Of a DNA stretch of 64,000 bases, positions 43,252 through 51,500 are shown in pieces; position 1 is the stretch's first letter; every line of letters begins with the position of its first letter. The DNA lies in NCBI GenBank assembly GCA_903928895.1, contig CAIYSR010000158.1:1-64000 (forward strand). Reading direction: 5' to 3'. Both the position numbers and the translations under genes were made by a program. The notes beneath the pieces were generated by a model. The model searched no databases and had not been told where the DNA came from. It saw nothing but the letters and a program-made list of their open reading frames with translations. This stretch comes from an uncultured Rhodospirillales bacterium (lineage in GTDB: Bacteria; Pseudomonadota; Alphaproteobacteria; Acetobacterales; Acetobacteraceae).

Positions 43252-44585
43252 CCGCGGATCGCCCAGCATTCGATTTCGAGGCCCGGAATGTCGCCCGCGA
43301 CATGGATCGCAATGCCGCCGGACTTGGCCAGCGCGATCCAGTAGGGGCTCGAACGGTCGAGTTCGAAGTAGCAGCGGCCGGCGTAGTAGGGCAGCTGGCG
43401 CGGAACCACCTGGAGGGCAGTGAGGGGGATGCCCGGGAGGGCGACGTTGATGAGCTCGACGATCTGCTCGACCGGGCCGATCTTGGTCTGGTTGGGGAAG
43501 CCACGGCGCAGGGTCTCGGGCGGCATCTGCGCCTTGACCACAAGCACCCAGGTGGCATCGGTGACCAGGCTGCGGTCGGTGATCGGGCCGACGCGAATGC
43601 CGGCGCGACGTTCCTGCAGCGGAATCGGGATGGCGGTCTGTTCGAGCACGGCCGAGAGCGATTGACGCAGGGCTGCGATCACAGGTCGGAACGTCGCGGT
43701 TAGCTCGTCGTGCCGGTAGGGCGGGAAAACCGGCGGGCGCTTGCGGGTTTCGGTGAAGGTCGCGAGCTCGCCGGCCAGGCTCAGCAGGACCCGATACAGC
43801 GTCTCGGGATGGATCTGGTTGGCGGCAGCAGCAAAATGGGTGACGAGGGGCTCGTAGCGATTGCAGGTCTGCAACAGGAGATAGTCGCCGATGTCGCCGG
43901 CGCCCCGGTTGGTGGCCTCGGACGTGCGACCGGCGAGGGCCTCGGCGCGATGGTTGATCAGCCCCTGCAGGTTGGTGACGAAGCCGTTGAGCAGGGCCGA
44001 GACGCCGCAAAACAGGATCGGGGGGATGTAGCCCTCGTCAACGACGACGGAGCGGTCGGCCCGCACCTCGACGACGGATGCCAAGCCGACCGTGGTGAAG
44101 CCGGCGCGGTTCTCGTGCTGGTGGGCGAAGCGCAGGCGCAACTTGCCGACCGGGACGGTGGCGGTGGACTGGTAACCGGCGTTGGTGTCGATCGCGTCGT
44201 GCTCGCCCACAGCGTAGCGCGCAGCGGTTTCGGTGCGGTCGGCCGGCGCGGTCTCGATGGCGCCGGGCTGGCGGGCCGGCAGCATGAGATAGATGACGGC
44301 GTTCTTCAGCGTCTCCGGCAGGTCGATCGGCGCGGGGTGGTCGACGTCATCGGGGATGCTGAACGGCGTGCCGTCAGGGAAGATGCCGGCCGCGCTGCGC
44401 ACGGCGAACTTGCCCAGGGCGAGCATGTCGGTGTCGATCTCAAGACGGCTGAGACCATAGCTGAACGGGACGAGCCCGCCGGTGCTGGTGCGGATCAGGC
44501 GTTCGACATACCGCTCCTGCTGTTGCAGGTGCTGCGGCTGGAGGAAGAGCCCCTCCCCCCAGACTACCTTGTTCTCCCACCCCAT
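43248..44585 (-). CDS. tssK: T6SS baseplate protein TssK
   Basis: A 445-aa TssK (ImpJ/VasE). The N-terminus NKVVWGEGLFLQPQHLQQQE is the family hallmark (shell domain that enters the baseplate wedge). Later blocks LQTCNRYEPLVTHFAAAANQIHPETLY and the C-terminal FPNQTKIGPVEQIVELINVALPG, YFELDRSSPYW match the neck and head domains, the latter contacting TssL/TssM. TssK joins the baseplate to the membrane complex. The gene starts 1 nt after tssJ ends and overlaps the 53-codon ORF downstream. Confidence 0.95.
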   Translation of the reverse strand: MGWENKVVWGEGLFLQPQHLQQQERYVERLIRTSTGGLVPFSYGLSRLEIDTDMLALGKFAVRSAAGIFPDGTPFSIPDDVDHPAPIDLPETLKNAVIYLMLPARQPGAIETAPADRTETAARYAVGEHDAIDTNAGYQSTATVPVGKLRLRFAHQHENRAGFTTVGLASVVEVRADRSVVVDEGYIPPILFCGVSALLNGFVTNLQGLINHRAEALAGRTSEATNRGAGDIGDYLLLQTCNRYEPLVTHFAAAANQIHPETLYRVLLSLAGELATFTETRKRPPVFPPYRHDELTATFRPVIAALRQSLSAVLEQTAIPIPLQERRAGIRVGPITDRSLVTDATWVLVVKAQMPPETLRRGFPNQTKIGPVEQIVELINVALPGIPLTALQVVPRQLPYYAGRCYFELDRSSPYWIALAKSGGIAIHVAGDIPGLEIECWAIRG

Positions 44586-44586
44586 C

Positions 44587-45114
44587 TCAGGGCGTGGCCG
44601 GCTTGCCGGGAGTCGCCACCAGTTTCAGACCGGCGCTGCTCGCAGTGATCGTGAAAGTCGTGGTCTGGTGGGCCGGGACGTCGGCGGAGACACGCCACGT
44701 GACGGCGCCGAAGGCCGCATAGGCGCCGAACACGGCGATGGTCTTGACCTGATCCGACGGCGTCAAGGTCATCGTTTTGGTGGCCGAGGGGGTCAGCACC
44801 ATCTCGTCTTTCTTGAGCAGGTCGGCCCCCAGGGTGACCTTGTCGGCGTTGTACAGCGGGTAGAACTCGGCGCCGGTGAAGGCATCGGCCGAGGCGAGCT
44901 GGTAGACGCGCAGCGCGAGGGGGGCACCCGGTGCTCCCGGCGCGCCGTTCACGTCGGCGGTCGTATTGATCTGGACGTAGGCGATGGTGGGCGGGATCGG
45001 TGGCGGCGGCGCGGCGCAGCTGGACAGCGCCAGGACGACCAGGGCGGCTCCGACCAGACCGGACCGTCGCCCGGTGGACTTCAGGCCAAAACCACGCGGT
45101 GAACAAGACGCCAT
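44587..45114 (-). CDS. tssJ: T6SS outer-membrane lipoprotein TssJ
   Basis: A 175-aa lipoprotein. The signal peptide ends in a lipobox LALSSC (Cys near residue 34), after a basic N-region. The mature domain is the beta sandwich of TssJ/VasD (YVQINTTADVNGA; APLALRVYQLASADAFTGAEFYPLYN; SDQVKTIAVFGAYAAF). TssJ anchors TssM to the outer membrane. Start 45114 (MASCSPRG) has GGGGAG seven nt upstream; a GTG at 45135 is less likely. It follows tagH by 120 nt and precedes tssK by 1 nt. Confidence 0.92.
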   Translation of the reverse strand: MASCSPRGFGLKSTGRRSGLVGAALVVLALSSCAAPPPPIPPTIAYVQINTTADVNGAPGAPGAPLALRVYQLASADAFTGAEFYPLYNADKVTLGADLLKKDEMVLTPSATKTMTLTPSDQVKTIAVFGAYAAFGAVTWRVSADVPAHQTTTFTITASSAGLKLVATPGKPATP

Positions 45115-45234
45115 TGCAACGCTCCCCAAAAACACGCCTGATTATGCACCAGTTGCCGCGCGCAAGGGAAGAACCCGCGCACCCTCGCCACACACACGGT
45201 TCTGTGCGTCAGTCTCGACCGGTGAGACGGCCGC

Positions 45235-47148
45235 TCATTCCTTGCGCGTCTGCGCAGAGTAGGCGCGGGCGAAGGAGCGGCCGAATATGGACTGGAAATC
45301 ATCCTCGGCTTCCTGGGAAATCTGCTTGTAGGCGTCCTGGAAGCCGTCCCAGTAGCGGGCCTTGCGGGCCGCGGGCAGCAGGGCGCCGAACACGCTTGGC
45401 GAGAGGCGTTTTTCCAGGACTTCCGGTTCGAACCGCTTGAGCAGATCCATCAGCGCCGTCTGCACGCCGGCCATCACGGCAATTTCATGCTGTTTGATGT
45501 CGGCGAAGGCCTCCTTGGTCGCAGCCAGCGGCGGCATGTAGCCCGGGCGTTTCTGGGTGAGGAGGGCGACAACGGCGTCGTCGGGGGTGACGGAGAATTT
45601 CAGGGCATTGTTGCCGTGCGATGAAATCATCGTGCGCTCCACCCGCATCTCGCTCTTGATCTCGGTACGCGAGATCAGGACCTCGCGCAGCCCCTCGGCC
45701 ATCGCGCGAAAGACGGCCCCGGCGGCGCGCAGGGCGGCGGCGGGATCGCTGCCATCGACCTGGGTGGCGGCAATGCCGGCGCCGGCGAGGAATGCGGCGA
45801 AGGCGGCCTGGAGATCACCAGTGGCCGCAGCGGCCAACGCCGGAGGCGCGGCGCCGGGGGGAGCGGAGGAGGCGGGAGGAGCGGCGGGGGCGGGAACCGG
45901 CGGCGGTGCGGCCGGACGCGGCGCGGTGGCACGGGGGGTGCCGGGCGGCGGCTCCGGATCCTCGAACGGGTTGTGCGAAGGAGCGGCGACCAGACGGGGC
46001 GCCGCGGCGATCGGCTGCGGTGCTGATGGCACCACCGGCGGCGGGGCCGCAGCGAAGGGGTCGGCGGCGAACGGGTCGGGCGCGGCGGCAAAGGCATGGT
46101 CACCGGGATGGGCAGGCATGGCGATGCCGCCGAGCAGATCATCGAAACCGGCCGCCGCTGCCGGCTGGGCAATCGGTGGCGCCGGTTGCGGCTGGACCGG
46201 TGCCTGCGGGACCGGTGCCTGCTGGACGGGCGCTTGCTGGATCGGTTGGGGCGAGGCAACCGGCGCATCGCCCAGCAAATCGTCAAGACTGATGTTGAGC
46301 ATGCCGGGGCCGGCCGGCCCAGCAGGCGGAAACCCTTGATGGGCGGGAGGCGCGGCGGGGACCATATGAGGCGTCGCATGCGCGGGCGCGGCAGGCGCCG
46401 GGCCATCGAGCCCGCCAAGCAGCTTGTCGAAATCATCCATCGACATCGGATTGACCACGCGCTGGACCGGCATGGCGCCGGACAGCGCCGAGGCGTGATC
46501 GGATTGCGGCAGGCCATTCCAACCCGGGGTCGCGGCAACCCCGCGGAACATGTCCTCGTTGTCGAGCGAGCCGGAGCGCCCGGGCGGTTGCATGTCGAAC
46601 GGGTCCGGCGTGCCGCGCGGGTTGACCGGCGCGTGGGCGATGGGATGGCTGAAGGCGGGATTTGGCGCGATGGCGAAAGGATCGGGGACCTCGGAGGCAC
46701 GGCCAAGCGGGTCCGCGAGCGGGTCGACATCGATCGGGCTGCGCGGGTCGCGGCCACCGACATTGAAATTAGAGGCGCTCGGGAACGCGTCGATCGGGAA
46801 TGCACCATGGGCCGGCGCGGCGCCGGCGCCGTCATCGATGATGACGACCTTGAAGGTGTAGTCACCGAAGCTGAAGAAGTCGCCATCGGTCAGCACGATG
46901 CGCATGTCGCGCTCGGTGGCTTGCCGCGCGCCGTTGACAAAGATGCCGTTGCTCGAAAGGTCCGTCAGGATGGCGCGGTTGCCCTCGATGGAGACGGCGC
47001 AGTGGGTCCGCGACATCAACTGCTGGGGATCGGGGAGCATCCAGCCGTTGCTGGCGCCCCGGCCAATGGTTACACTTCCTTCCGACAGCGTGCGCATCGT
47101 CGCGGGGCCCGAAAGGCCGCCGCCGGTCAGGGACAGGATCAGGCGCAT
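45235..47148 (-). CDS. tagH: T6SS FHA-domain protein TagH (Fha)
   Basis: A 637-aa protein. The FHA domain (about 21-100) has intact phosphothreonine-binding residues: VTIGRGASNGW, LMSRTHCAVS and LSSNGIFVNG. A 330-residue Pro/Ala-rich linker follows. It contains five DPF/NPF tripeptides and three copies of a D-D-L/F-[D]-LLG motif (about 238-247, 288-295 and 335-342). The C-terminal domain (about 445-630) is the VI_FHA domain (ALRAAGAVFRAMAEGLREVL; RRPGYMPPL-type KRPGYMPPLAATKEAF). FHA proteins bind kinase-modified partners and switch on assembly. It heads the tssJKLM run and diverges from the 47218 gene. Confidence 0.92.
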   Translation of the reverse strand: MRLILSLTGGGLSGPATMRTLSEGSVTIGRGASNGWMLPDPQQLMSRTHCAVSIEGNRAILTDLSSNGIFVNGARQATERDMRIVLTDGDFFSFGDYTFKVVIIDDGAGAAPAHGAFPIDAFPSASNFNVGGRDPRSPIDVDPLADPLGRASEVPDPFAIAPNPAFSHPIAHAPVNPRGTPDPFDMQPPGRSGSLDNEDMFRGVAATPGWNGLPQSDHASALSGAMPVQRVVNPMSMDDFDKLLGGLDGPAPAAPAHATPHMVPAAPPAHQGFPPAGPAGPGMLNISLDDLLGDAPVASPQPIQQAPVQQAPVPQAPVQPQPAPPIAQPAAAAGFDDLLGGIAMPAHPGDHAFAAAPDPFAADPFAAAPPPVVPSAPQPIAAAPRLVAAPSHNPFEDPEPPPGTPRATAPRPAAPPPVPAPAAPPASSAPPGAAPPALAAAATGDLQAAFAAFLAGAGIAATQVDGSDPAAALRAAGAVFRAMAEGLREVLISRTEIKSEMRVERTMISSHGNNALKFSVTPDDAVVALLTQKRPGYMPPLAATKEAFADIKQHEIAVMAGVQTALMDLLKRFEPEVLEKRLSPSVFGALLPAARKARYWDGFQDAYKQISQEAEDDFQSIFGRSFARAYSAQTRKE

Positions 47149-47217
47149 GGCAAACACCGCAGACGTGACCCGCGGCCCTCTCTATAACGGAACGGACGAA
47201 CAACGCAGGAGGACGGC

Positions 47218-47766
47218 ATGGCCGACATTATTTTGGCCGAATACAACGGCCAGGCGTGGATGGTGGGCGGAGTGGAATACATCGATGACATGCTGGCGAA
47301 CACGTTGCCCGAGGATGTTAGCATCGAAATCGTTATCTGCGAGAGTGATTCCGAAATCAACGAGCTATGGGAGCGCCATTGCGGCGAGCCGGACCCCGGC
47401 ACGATGCCGTGGGCGATCCATCCCGGCATCGTCAAGCGCATCCGTCGGCAGTCGACCGGGCACAGCGTGTTCTTCGAGCAGTGGTCGGCCCAGCTCGATC
47501 GCGACGCGATGGAGGTGATCCGTGGCGCCTCGGCCTGGGCGTTGCAGTTCGAGGAGGCGGCGGTGCATCTGGTGAGCTTCGCCCGCGGCGCGCCCGGACG
47601 GGCGGCGCGGGATCTCGCCAACCTGCGCTGCGGGCTGATCGAGGAGGAGATGGAGAAGCTCGGCATCGCCGAGGCGCGGTTCGTGCGCGAGAGCCGCGAT
47701 TCCTCGCAGCTGCCGGCGGTGGGCGAGGAAGCCCAGCGCATCGATATCGAGATCAAGCAGGGCTGA
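47218..47766 (+). CDS. Uncharacterised protein inside the T6SS locus (182 aa)
   Basis: I do not recognise this family. It is an acidic soluble protein: MADIILAEYNGQAWMVGGVE, EIVICESDSEINELWERHCG, and a helical C-terminal half (NLRCGLIEEEMEKLGIAEAR). There is no signal peptide or membrane helix. It starts after a GGAGG ribosome site, is divergent from tagH with a 69-nt gap, and converges on the TssBC fusion with a strong hairpin between. Position suggests a T6SS accessory or chaperone role, but nothing in the sequence proves it. Confidence 0.75.
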   Translation: MADIILAEYNGQAWMVGGVEYIDDMLANTLPEDVSIEIVICESDSEINELWERHCGEPDPGTMPWAIHPGIVKRIRRQSTGHSVFFEQWSAQLDRDAMEVIRGASAWALQFEEAAVHLVSFARGAPGRAARDLANLRCGLIEEEMEKLGIAEARFVRESRDSSQLPAVGEEAQRIDIEIKQG

Positions 47767-47779
47767 TCCCCCTGCCCTT

Positions 47780-47806
47780 CCCCCTCCCGCGCACCGCGGG
47801 AGGGGG
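47780..47806. terminator. Bidirectional hairpin between convergent T6SS genes
   Basis: A perfect 12-bp stem (ccccctcccgcg / cgcgggaggggg) with a 3-nt loop lies between the stops of the 182-aa gene (47766) and the TssBC fusion (47816). It works equally from both strands. Confidence 0.65.
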
Positions 47807-47815
47807 GGAACGGGG

Positions 47816-49600
47816 CTACTTCAGCGAGGCGAGCAGCGCGTCGAGGTCGGGCTCGGTCTCGTCGGCCGCCGCCGGGGCCGGTTCGGCATTGAGGCTGGCC
47901 AGGAGGGCGTCGAGATCGTCTTCGGGGGCGGCTTCGGCCGCGGGTTCCGCGGAGGCGGCCTCGGGTTCGGCGGCCGGGGTATCGAGACTGGCGAGCAGCG
48001 CGTCGAGGTCGGCGGTGTCCTCGGCAGAGGCCGGGATCGAATGCGCAGGCTCCGGAGCCTCCGCGACAGGCGCGGCGGAGGGAGCGGCGACGGGGGCGGC
48101 CGCGCGGGGGGCCGCGGCCGGAGCGGTGACGTCCACCGGTGCCCAGCGGCCGGCGATGACGCTGCCGGCGACGGAGTTGAAGCCGGCGAGCCGGACTTCG
48201 GGGCGGCCGCGGATGCTGACCACCGGATTGACGCCCGTGGTGGCGACCTGCACGGCACCGCGCTCGTTGAGCATGCGCTCGGTGCAGGGCAGCGCGATCT
48301 GGTCGCCGTCGGCGTCGGTGTAGACGTAGACCGGCATGTCGCCAGCGGTGGCGATGGAGCCGAGCTTCATGGTCCTGCTGTCGCGGCGCCAGGTCTCGGC
48401 GACGAGGTTTGCCGCGAGGAGCGCCGGGTGGCCCCAGAGCATTCCGGAGAGACCGGACTGGCGGGTGAATTCCTCGAAGGCGAAGGCGTCGATCGGGTCG
48501 GTCTTCTTGCCGTAGGGCATGCGCAGCAGAAAGCGCGGCGTGCACAGGCCGAGATAGGCGCTGGCCGGGAGTTCGCGCAGGGATTGCCAGGCCGATTTGA
48601 TGAGTGGATGCCAGTCATGCATCGGCTCGCGCAGCGGGTCGGGCGCCATGCTGCTGAAGAACGGCGCCCCGGCGGCGGCGGCGACCTGGGCCACACGGCC
48701 GAGCAGGTCGGCGTGCACCGGGGTCAGGTCGAACTGGTAGAGGGCGGCGATCATCGAGAGCGGCCCCTGGTTGGCATCCATCGCGGGCTGCTCGACGAAG
48801 AGGGAGTAGAGGCCGGACTGGTCAAGCGCGTCCGAGGCGGCAAGATCGGCGGCAAGTTCGTCGGCGGAGATGTCGTAGAGCACGATCTGGAGCTTGGCGT
48901 CGGTCTCGATGCGGCGGACCAGGAAGTCGAGCCCGCGCCACAGGGCCTCGGTATTCTGAAAATCGGGGTGGTGCAGCACGCGACGCATGGCATCGGACAG
49001 TGCGAGGTCGACGCGGGCGACCAGGGCATCCTGGCGGGAATCACGGGCTGGCTCGATGTAGGGACCGACAAGTCGCTTGATGAGGTCTTCGGCGTCCGCC
49101 TCCTCGGCTGGCTTGCGACCGGTGAGGCGGGCGAAGTCGGACAGTTTGCGGTCGGTGGCGATGGCGTTGCCGCGGCCACGGCGCGGCGGCAGCGGCAGCA
49201 TCTCCTCGCCCGACCACGACAGCACCTGCTTGGCCGCACGATCGAAGCCGGCCTTGGAGCCAAGATTGCGGCGGAGCTGGAGCAGCTCCTCAAACACCGG
49301 GAGGTTCTCGACGAGCTGGTCGGGGTGGAAGTCGTCCATCGACTTGATCGGCGCGGTGATGACATTGCCGTCCTCATCGACGGGGACGGAGACGCTGATC
49401 TTGAGACGCTCGATGAGGCCGTCGAGATTGTCGACGTCGACCTTCAATGGCTTGCGCGCAGCCAGCTTGGCACCGGTTTCCAGGATTCCGGCATTGGCAC
49501 GGCCGGAAAAGTCGCCCAGCACCGCGAGGCGGAAGGCCGGACCAGGTGCAGCGCGCTTGGCGTTGCCAATTCGGCCGAAACTCACATCGTATTGCATCAT
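47816..49600 (-). CDS. TssB-TssC fusion sheath-like protein with C-terminal repeat motif
   Basis: A 594-aa protein. Residues about 20-125 align with TssB (FRLAVLGDFSGR; VDVDNLDGLIERLKISVSV; MDDFHPDQLVENLPVFEELL). Residues about 170-400 resemble the middle of TssC (HHPDFQNTEALWRGLDFLVR; APFFSSMAPD; GLCTPRFLLRMPYGKKTDPIDAFAFEE). The tail is an Ala/Pro/Glu linker with three copies of DLDALLASL at about 531, 562 and 585 (the last ends two residues before the stop). It is too divergent to be a standard sheath; it may be a sheath-related adaptor, or it may supply the TssB part for the separate TssC. The start could be 49600 or 49597. Confidence 0.82.
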   Translation of the reverse strand: MMQYDVSFGRIGNAKRAAPGPAFRLAVLGDFSGRANAGILETGAKLAARKPLKVDVDNLDGLIERLKISVSVPVDEDGNVITAPIKSMDDFHPDQLVENLPVFEELLQLRRNLGSKAGFDRAAKQVLSWSGEEMLPLPPRRGRGNAIATDRKLSDFARLTGRKPAEEADAEDLIKRLVGPYIEPARDSRQDALVARVDLALSDAMRRVLHHPDFQNTEALWRGLDFLVRRIETDAKLQIVLYDISADELAADLAASDALDQSGLYSLFVEQPAMDANQGPLSMIAALYQFDLTPVHADLLGRVAQVAAAAGAPFFSSMAPDPLREPMHDWHPLIKSAWQSLRELPASAYLGLCTPRFLLRMPYGKKTDPIDAFAFEEFTRQSGLSGMLWGHPALLAANLVAETWRRDSRTMKLGSIATAGDMPVYVYTDADGDQIALPCTERMLNERGAVQVATTGVNPVVSIRGRPEVRLAGFNSVAGSVIAGRWAPVDVTAPAAAPRAAAPVAAPSAAPVAEAPEPAHSIPASAEDTADLDALLASLDTPAAEPEAASAEPAAEAAPEDDLDALLASLNAEPAPAAADETEPDLDALLASLK

Positions 49601-49887
49601 TGGAACCCCATATGGTCCGGATCGAAAGGAAGAACGGATCGGCATCTAACGCAAAGATCGGCGCAGGCACAGCCTCAGGCGCCGGCCCTGTGGGACGACG
49701 ATCACACCACGGTGAGGGCAGAATGGAACGATGTTGCTATTGCCTCAAGCCGTATTGCCGTAAGATGTTACGAAATGACGGGTTTGTGTGGTTCCATCGC
49801 ACGCCGTCAGCGACAATCGGTATGAGAGTGCTGGCGTCGGCTTGGCGTCCTCGCTTAGACTGGTTGGACTTGCGGGAGGAGAATCGT
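49601..49887. other. Region between TssBC fusion and the phosphatase operon
   Basis: It should hold two divergent promoters and is less GC-rich than its surroundings. An ATG at 49723, preceded by GAGGG, opens a frame that runs without stop into the Cys-rich ORF at 49888 and would give an 85-aa protein with two CC...KPY motifs (ERCCYCLKPYC and DSCFCCKPYGG). No other gene is supported. Confidence 0.4.
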
Positions 49888-49980
49888 ATGGATTCGTGCT
49901 TCTGTTGCAAGCCGTACGGAGGCCCTGGCGGGTCGTTCGGCGGGCGCGAGACCGGATACGGGATGCAGAATGGGCGCTGA
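49888..49980 (+). CDS. Tiny Cys/Gly-rich protein coupled to the PP2C phosphatase gene
   Basis: A 30-aa ORF: MDSCFCCKPYGGPGG then SFGGRETGYG and MQNGR. It has a near-consensus ribosome site (GGGAGGAG) at good distance, much better than that of the phosphatase gene. Its last 11 nt overlap the phosphatase start (49970), so it may couple translation. The C-F-C-C cluster could bind metal. An in-frame upstream ATG at 49723 would extend it to 85 aa with a second, similar Cys-KPY motif. Unknown family; function not known. Confidence 0.5.
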   Translation: MDSCFCCKPYGGPGGSFGGRETGYGMQNGR

Positions 49981-50713
49981 TCGTTTTCTCTCCTGGGCGA
50001 GCACGCATGTCGGGACAGTGCGCAGCCACAATGAGGACGCGCTGGTCAACCGGCCCGACCTCGGATTATGGGCCGTGGCCGACGGCGCGGGCGGGCATTC
50101 GCGAGGCGACGTCGCTTCGCGCATGATCGTCGAAGCGCTCGAGGCCATTCCGCCCGATTTGTCCGCGGGCGAGATGCTGCTGGAGGTGCGCCAGCGGGTG
50201 ACCGAGGCGCATGAGACCTTGCGCGGTTCGGGCGACGACGAGAACCACGTGATCAGCGCCTCGACGGTGGTGGTGCTGATCGCAAGGGGGGACCATTTTG
50301 CCTGTCTGTGGGCGGGCGACTCGCGGGCCTATTTGCTGCGCGACGGGGCGATGACGCAGATCACCCGCGACCACAGCCTGGTGCAGGAACTGGTCGATGC
50401 CGGAGCGATCACGGCGGCAGAGGCCGAGACCCACCCGAGTGCGAACGTGATCACCCGAGCGGTGGGCTCGGACGGAGAACTCGATCTCGACAAGGTTACC
50501 AGCGCGATGTTGCCGGGTGATCGTTTTTTGTTGTGCAGCGACGGCTTGTGCAAGACCGTGCCGGACGCTGAGATGGCGGCGCTGATGGCGAGCCCGGCTC
50601 CGGGTGGCCCTGCGGATCCGCTGATTTCTGCTGCCCTGGCCCATCGCGGCCGCGACAATGTGACGGCCGTGGCGGTCGAGGTGTTGGCGGCCAGCGACGG
50701 CGGGCAGGACTGA
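49970..50713 (+). CDS. pppA: PP2C-family Ser/Thr phosphatase of the T6SS (PppA/Stp-like)
   Basis: A 247-aa PPM-type phosphatase. Metal-binding motifs are complete: VRSHNEDALVNRPDLG, AVADGAGGHSRGD, CLWAGDSRAYLLRDG, TRAVGSDGELDLDKV, LLCSDGL and GRDNVTAVAVEV. In T6SS loci such enzymes reverse the kinase modification and turn the system off. It would oppose the kinase at 53279. The start has no good ribosome site of its own and overlaps the tiny Cys-rich ORF. A hairpin follows the stop. Confidence 0.92.
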   Translation: MGADRFLSWASTHVGTVRSHNEDALVNRPDLGLWAVADGAGGHSRGDVASRMIVEALEAIPPDLSAGEMLLEVRQRVTEAHETLRGSGDDENHVISASTVVVLIARGDHFACLWAGDSRAYLLRDGAMTQITRDHSLVQELVDAGAITAAEAETHPSANVITRAVGSDGELDLDKVTSAMLPGDRFLLCSDGLCKTVPDAEMAALMASPAPGGPADPLISAALAHRGRDNVTAVAVEVLAASDGGQD

Positions 50714-50715
50714 AC

Positions 50716-50742
50716 GCTTCCTGGCGCCACGGCGCCAGAAGC
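50716..50742 (+). terminator. Hairpin after the phosphatase gene
   Basis: A stem ctggcgcc/ggcgccag with a 2-nt spacer, extended by gctt/aagc outside, begins 3 nt past the phosphatase stop. It has no U-tract, so it may be an attenuator or a stabilising hairpin before the OmpA gene. Confidence 0.5.
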
Positions 50743-50807
50743 TGCGATTGGACGTGGGACGGCCACCCTGGGCCGCCCCCGATATCGACCACGGGAGAAC
50801 ACAGACT

Positions 50808-51392
50808 ATGCGTACTTATTATACTGCGATCGCGGCCGCCATGCTCGGGACGGTCACGCTCGGCGCCGTCATGCTCAACACCATGCCGGCGTTTGCCGCC
50901 CCCGACCCGAGCGTGGGCGATGTGGTTCGTGCCCTCACCATCACGCCGGGGGTCTCGCGCGGCAGCCGTCCGGTCACCAGCGCACCGACGGGCGGCGCTC
51001 CGGCGGCGGCCCCGAGCGCACCGGCCGCGGCGGTCGAGGGCTCCGGGGCGATCGACCTCAGCGTCCAGTTCGCCAGCGGCCGCGCTGACTTGACGCCCGC
51101 AGCGCGGCGCACGCTCGATATTCTTGGCCAGGCGCTGAACACGCCGCAATTGGGCAAGGCCCGTATCCGTATCGAAGGCCACACCGACACCACCGGGACG
51201 CGCGAGGCCAACCTGGCCCTGTCCTGGCAGCGGGCGACGGTGGCGGTCTCCTACCTGCAGGAGCATTTCGGCATCCCGGCCGGGCGGCTCGAGGCGGTGG
51301 GGCGCGGGCAGGACGACCTGCTGATCCGCACCAGCGAGAATGTCGACGAGCCTCGCAACCGGCGCGTGCATGTCGTCAACCTGAGCGAGTAG
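50808..51392 (+). CDS. OmpA-family peptidoglycan-binding protein (first of two)
   Basis: A 194-aa periplasmic protein. Residues 1-30 form a signal peptide (ends MPAFA before APDPS). A Ala/Pro linker follows a short block DPSVGDVVRALTITPGVSRG. The OmpA C-like domain (about 78-190) has VQFASGRADLTPAARRTLD, IRIEGHTDTTGTREANLALSW, AVGRGQDDLL and the DEPRNRRVHVV end that contacts peptidoglycan. A paralog follows at 51501. It probably gives envelope anchoring near the T6SS; no lipobox is seen. Confidence 0.88.
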   Translation: MRTYYTAIAAAMLGTVTLGAVMLNTMPAFAAPDPSVGDVVRALTITPGVSRGSRPVTSAPTGGAPAAAPSAPAAAVEGSGAIDLSVQFASGRADLTPAARRTLDILGQALNTPQLGKARIRIEGHTDTTGTREANLALSWQRATVAVSYLQEHFGIPAGRLEAVGRGQDDLLIRTSENVDEPRNRRVHVVNLSE

Positions 51393-51500
51393 GCGGCGAA
51401 ATTCCCGGAGCGGCGATCTGATAATTTCGTTACGTGCCTTGCTTTAAGGGCGCGCCGGATGGTATGGAGAGGCTGAATTTGAACTCCTGAGGAGGGTCAC

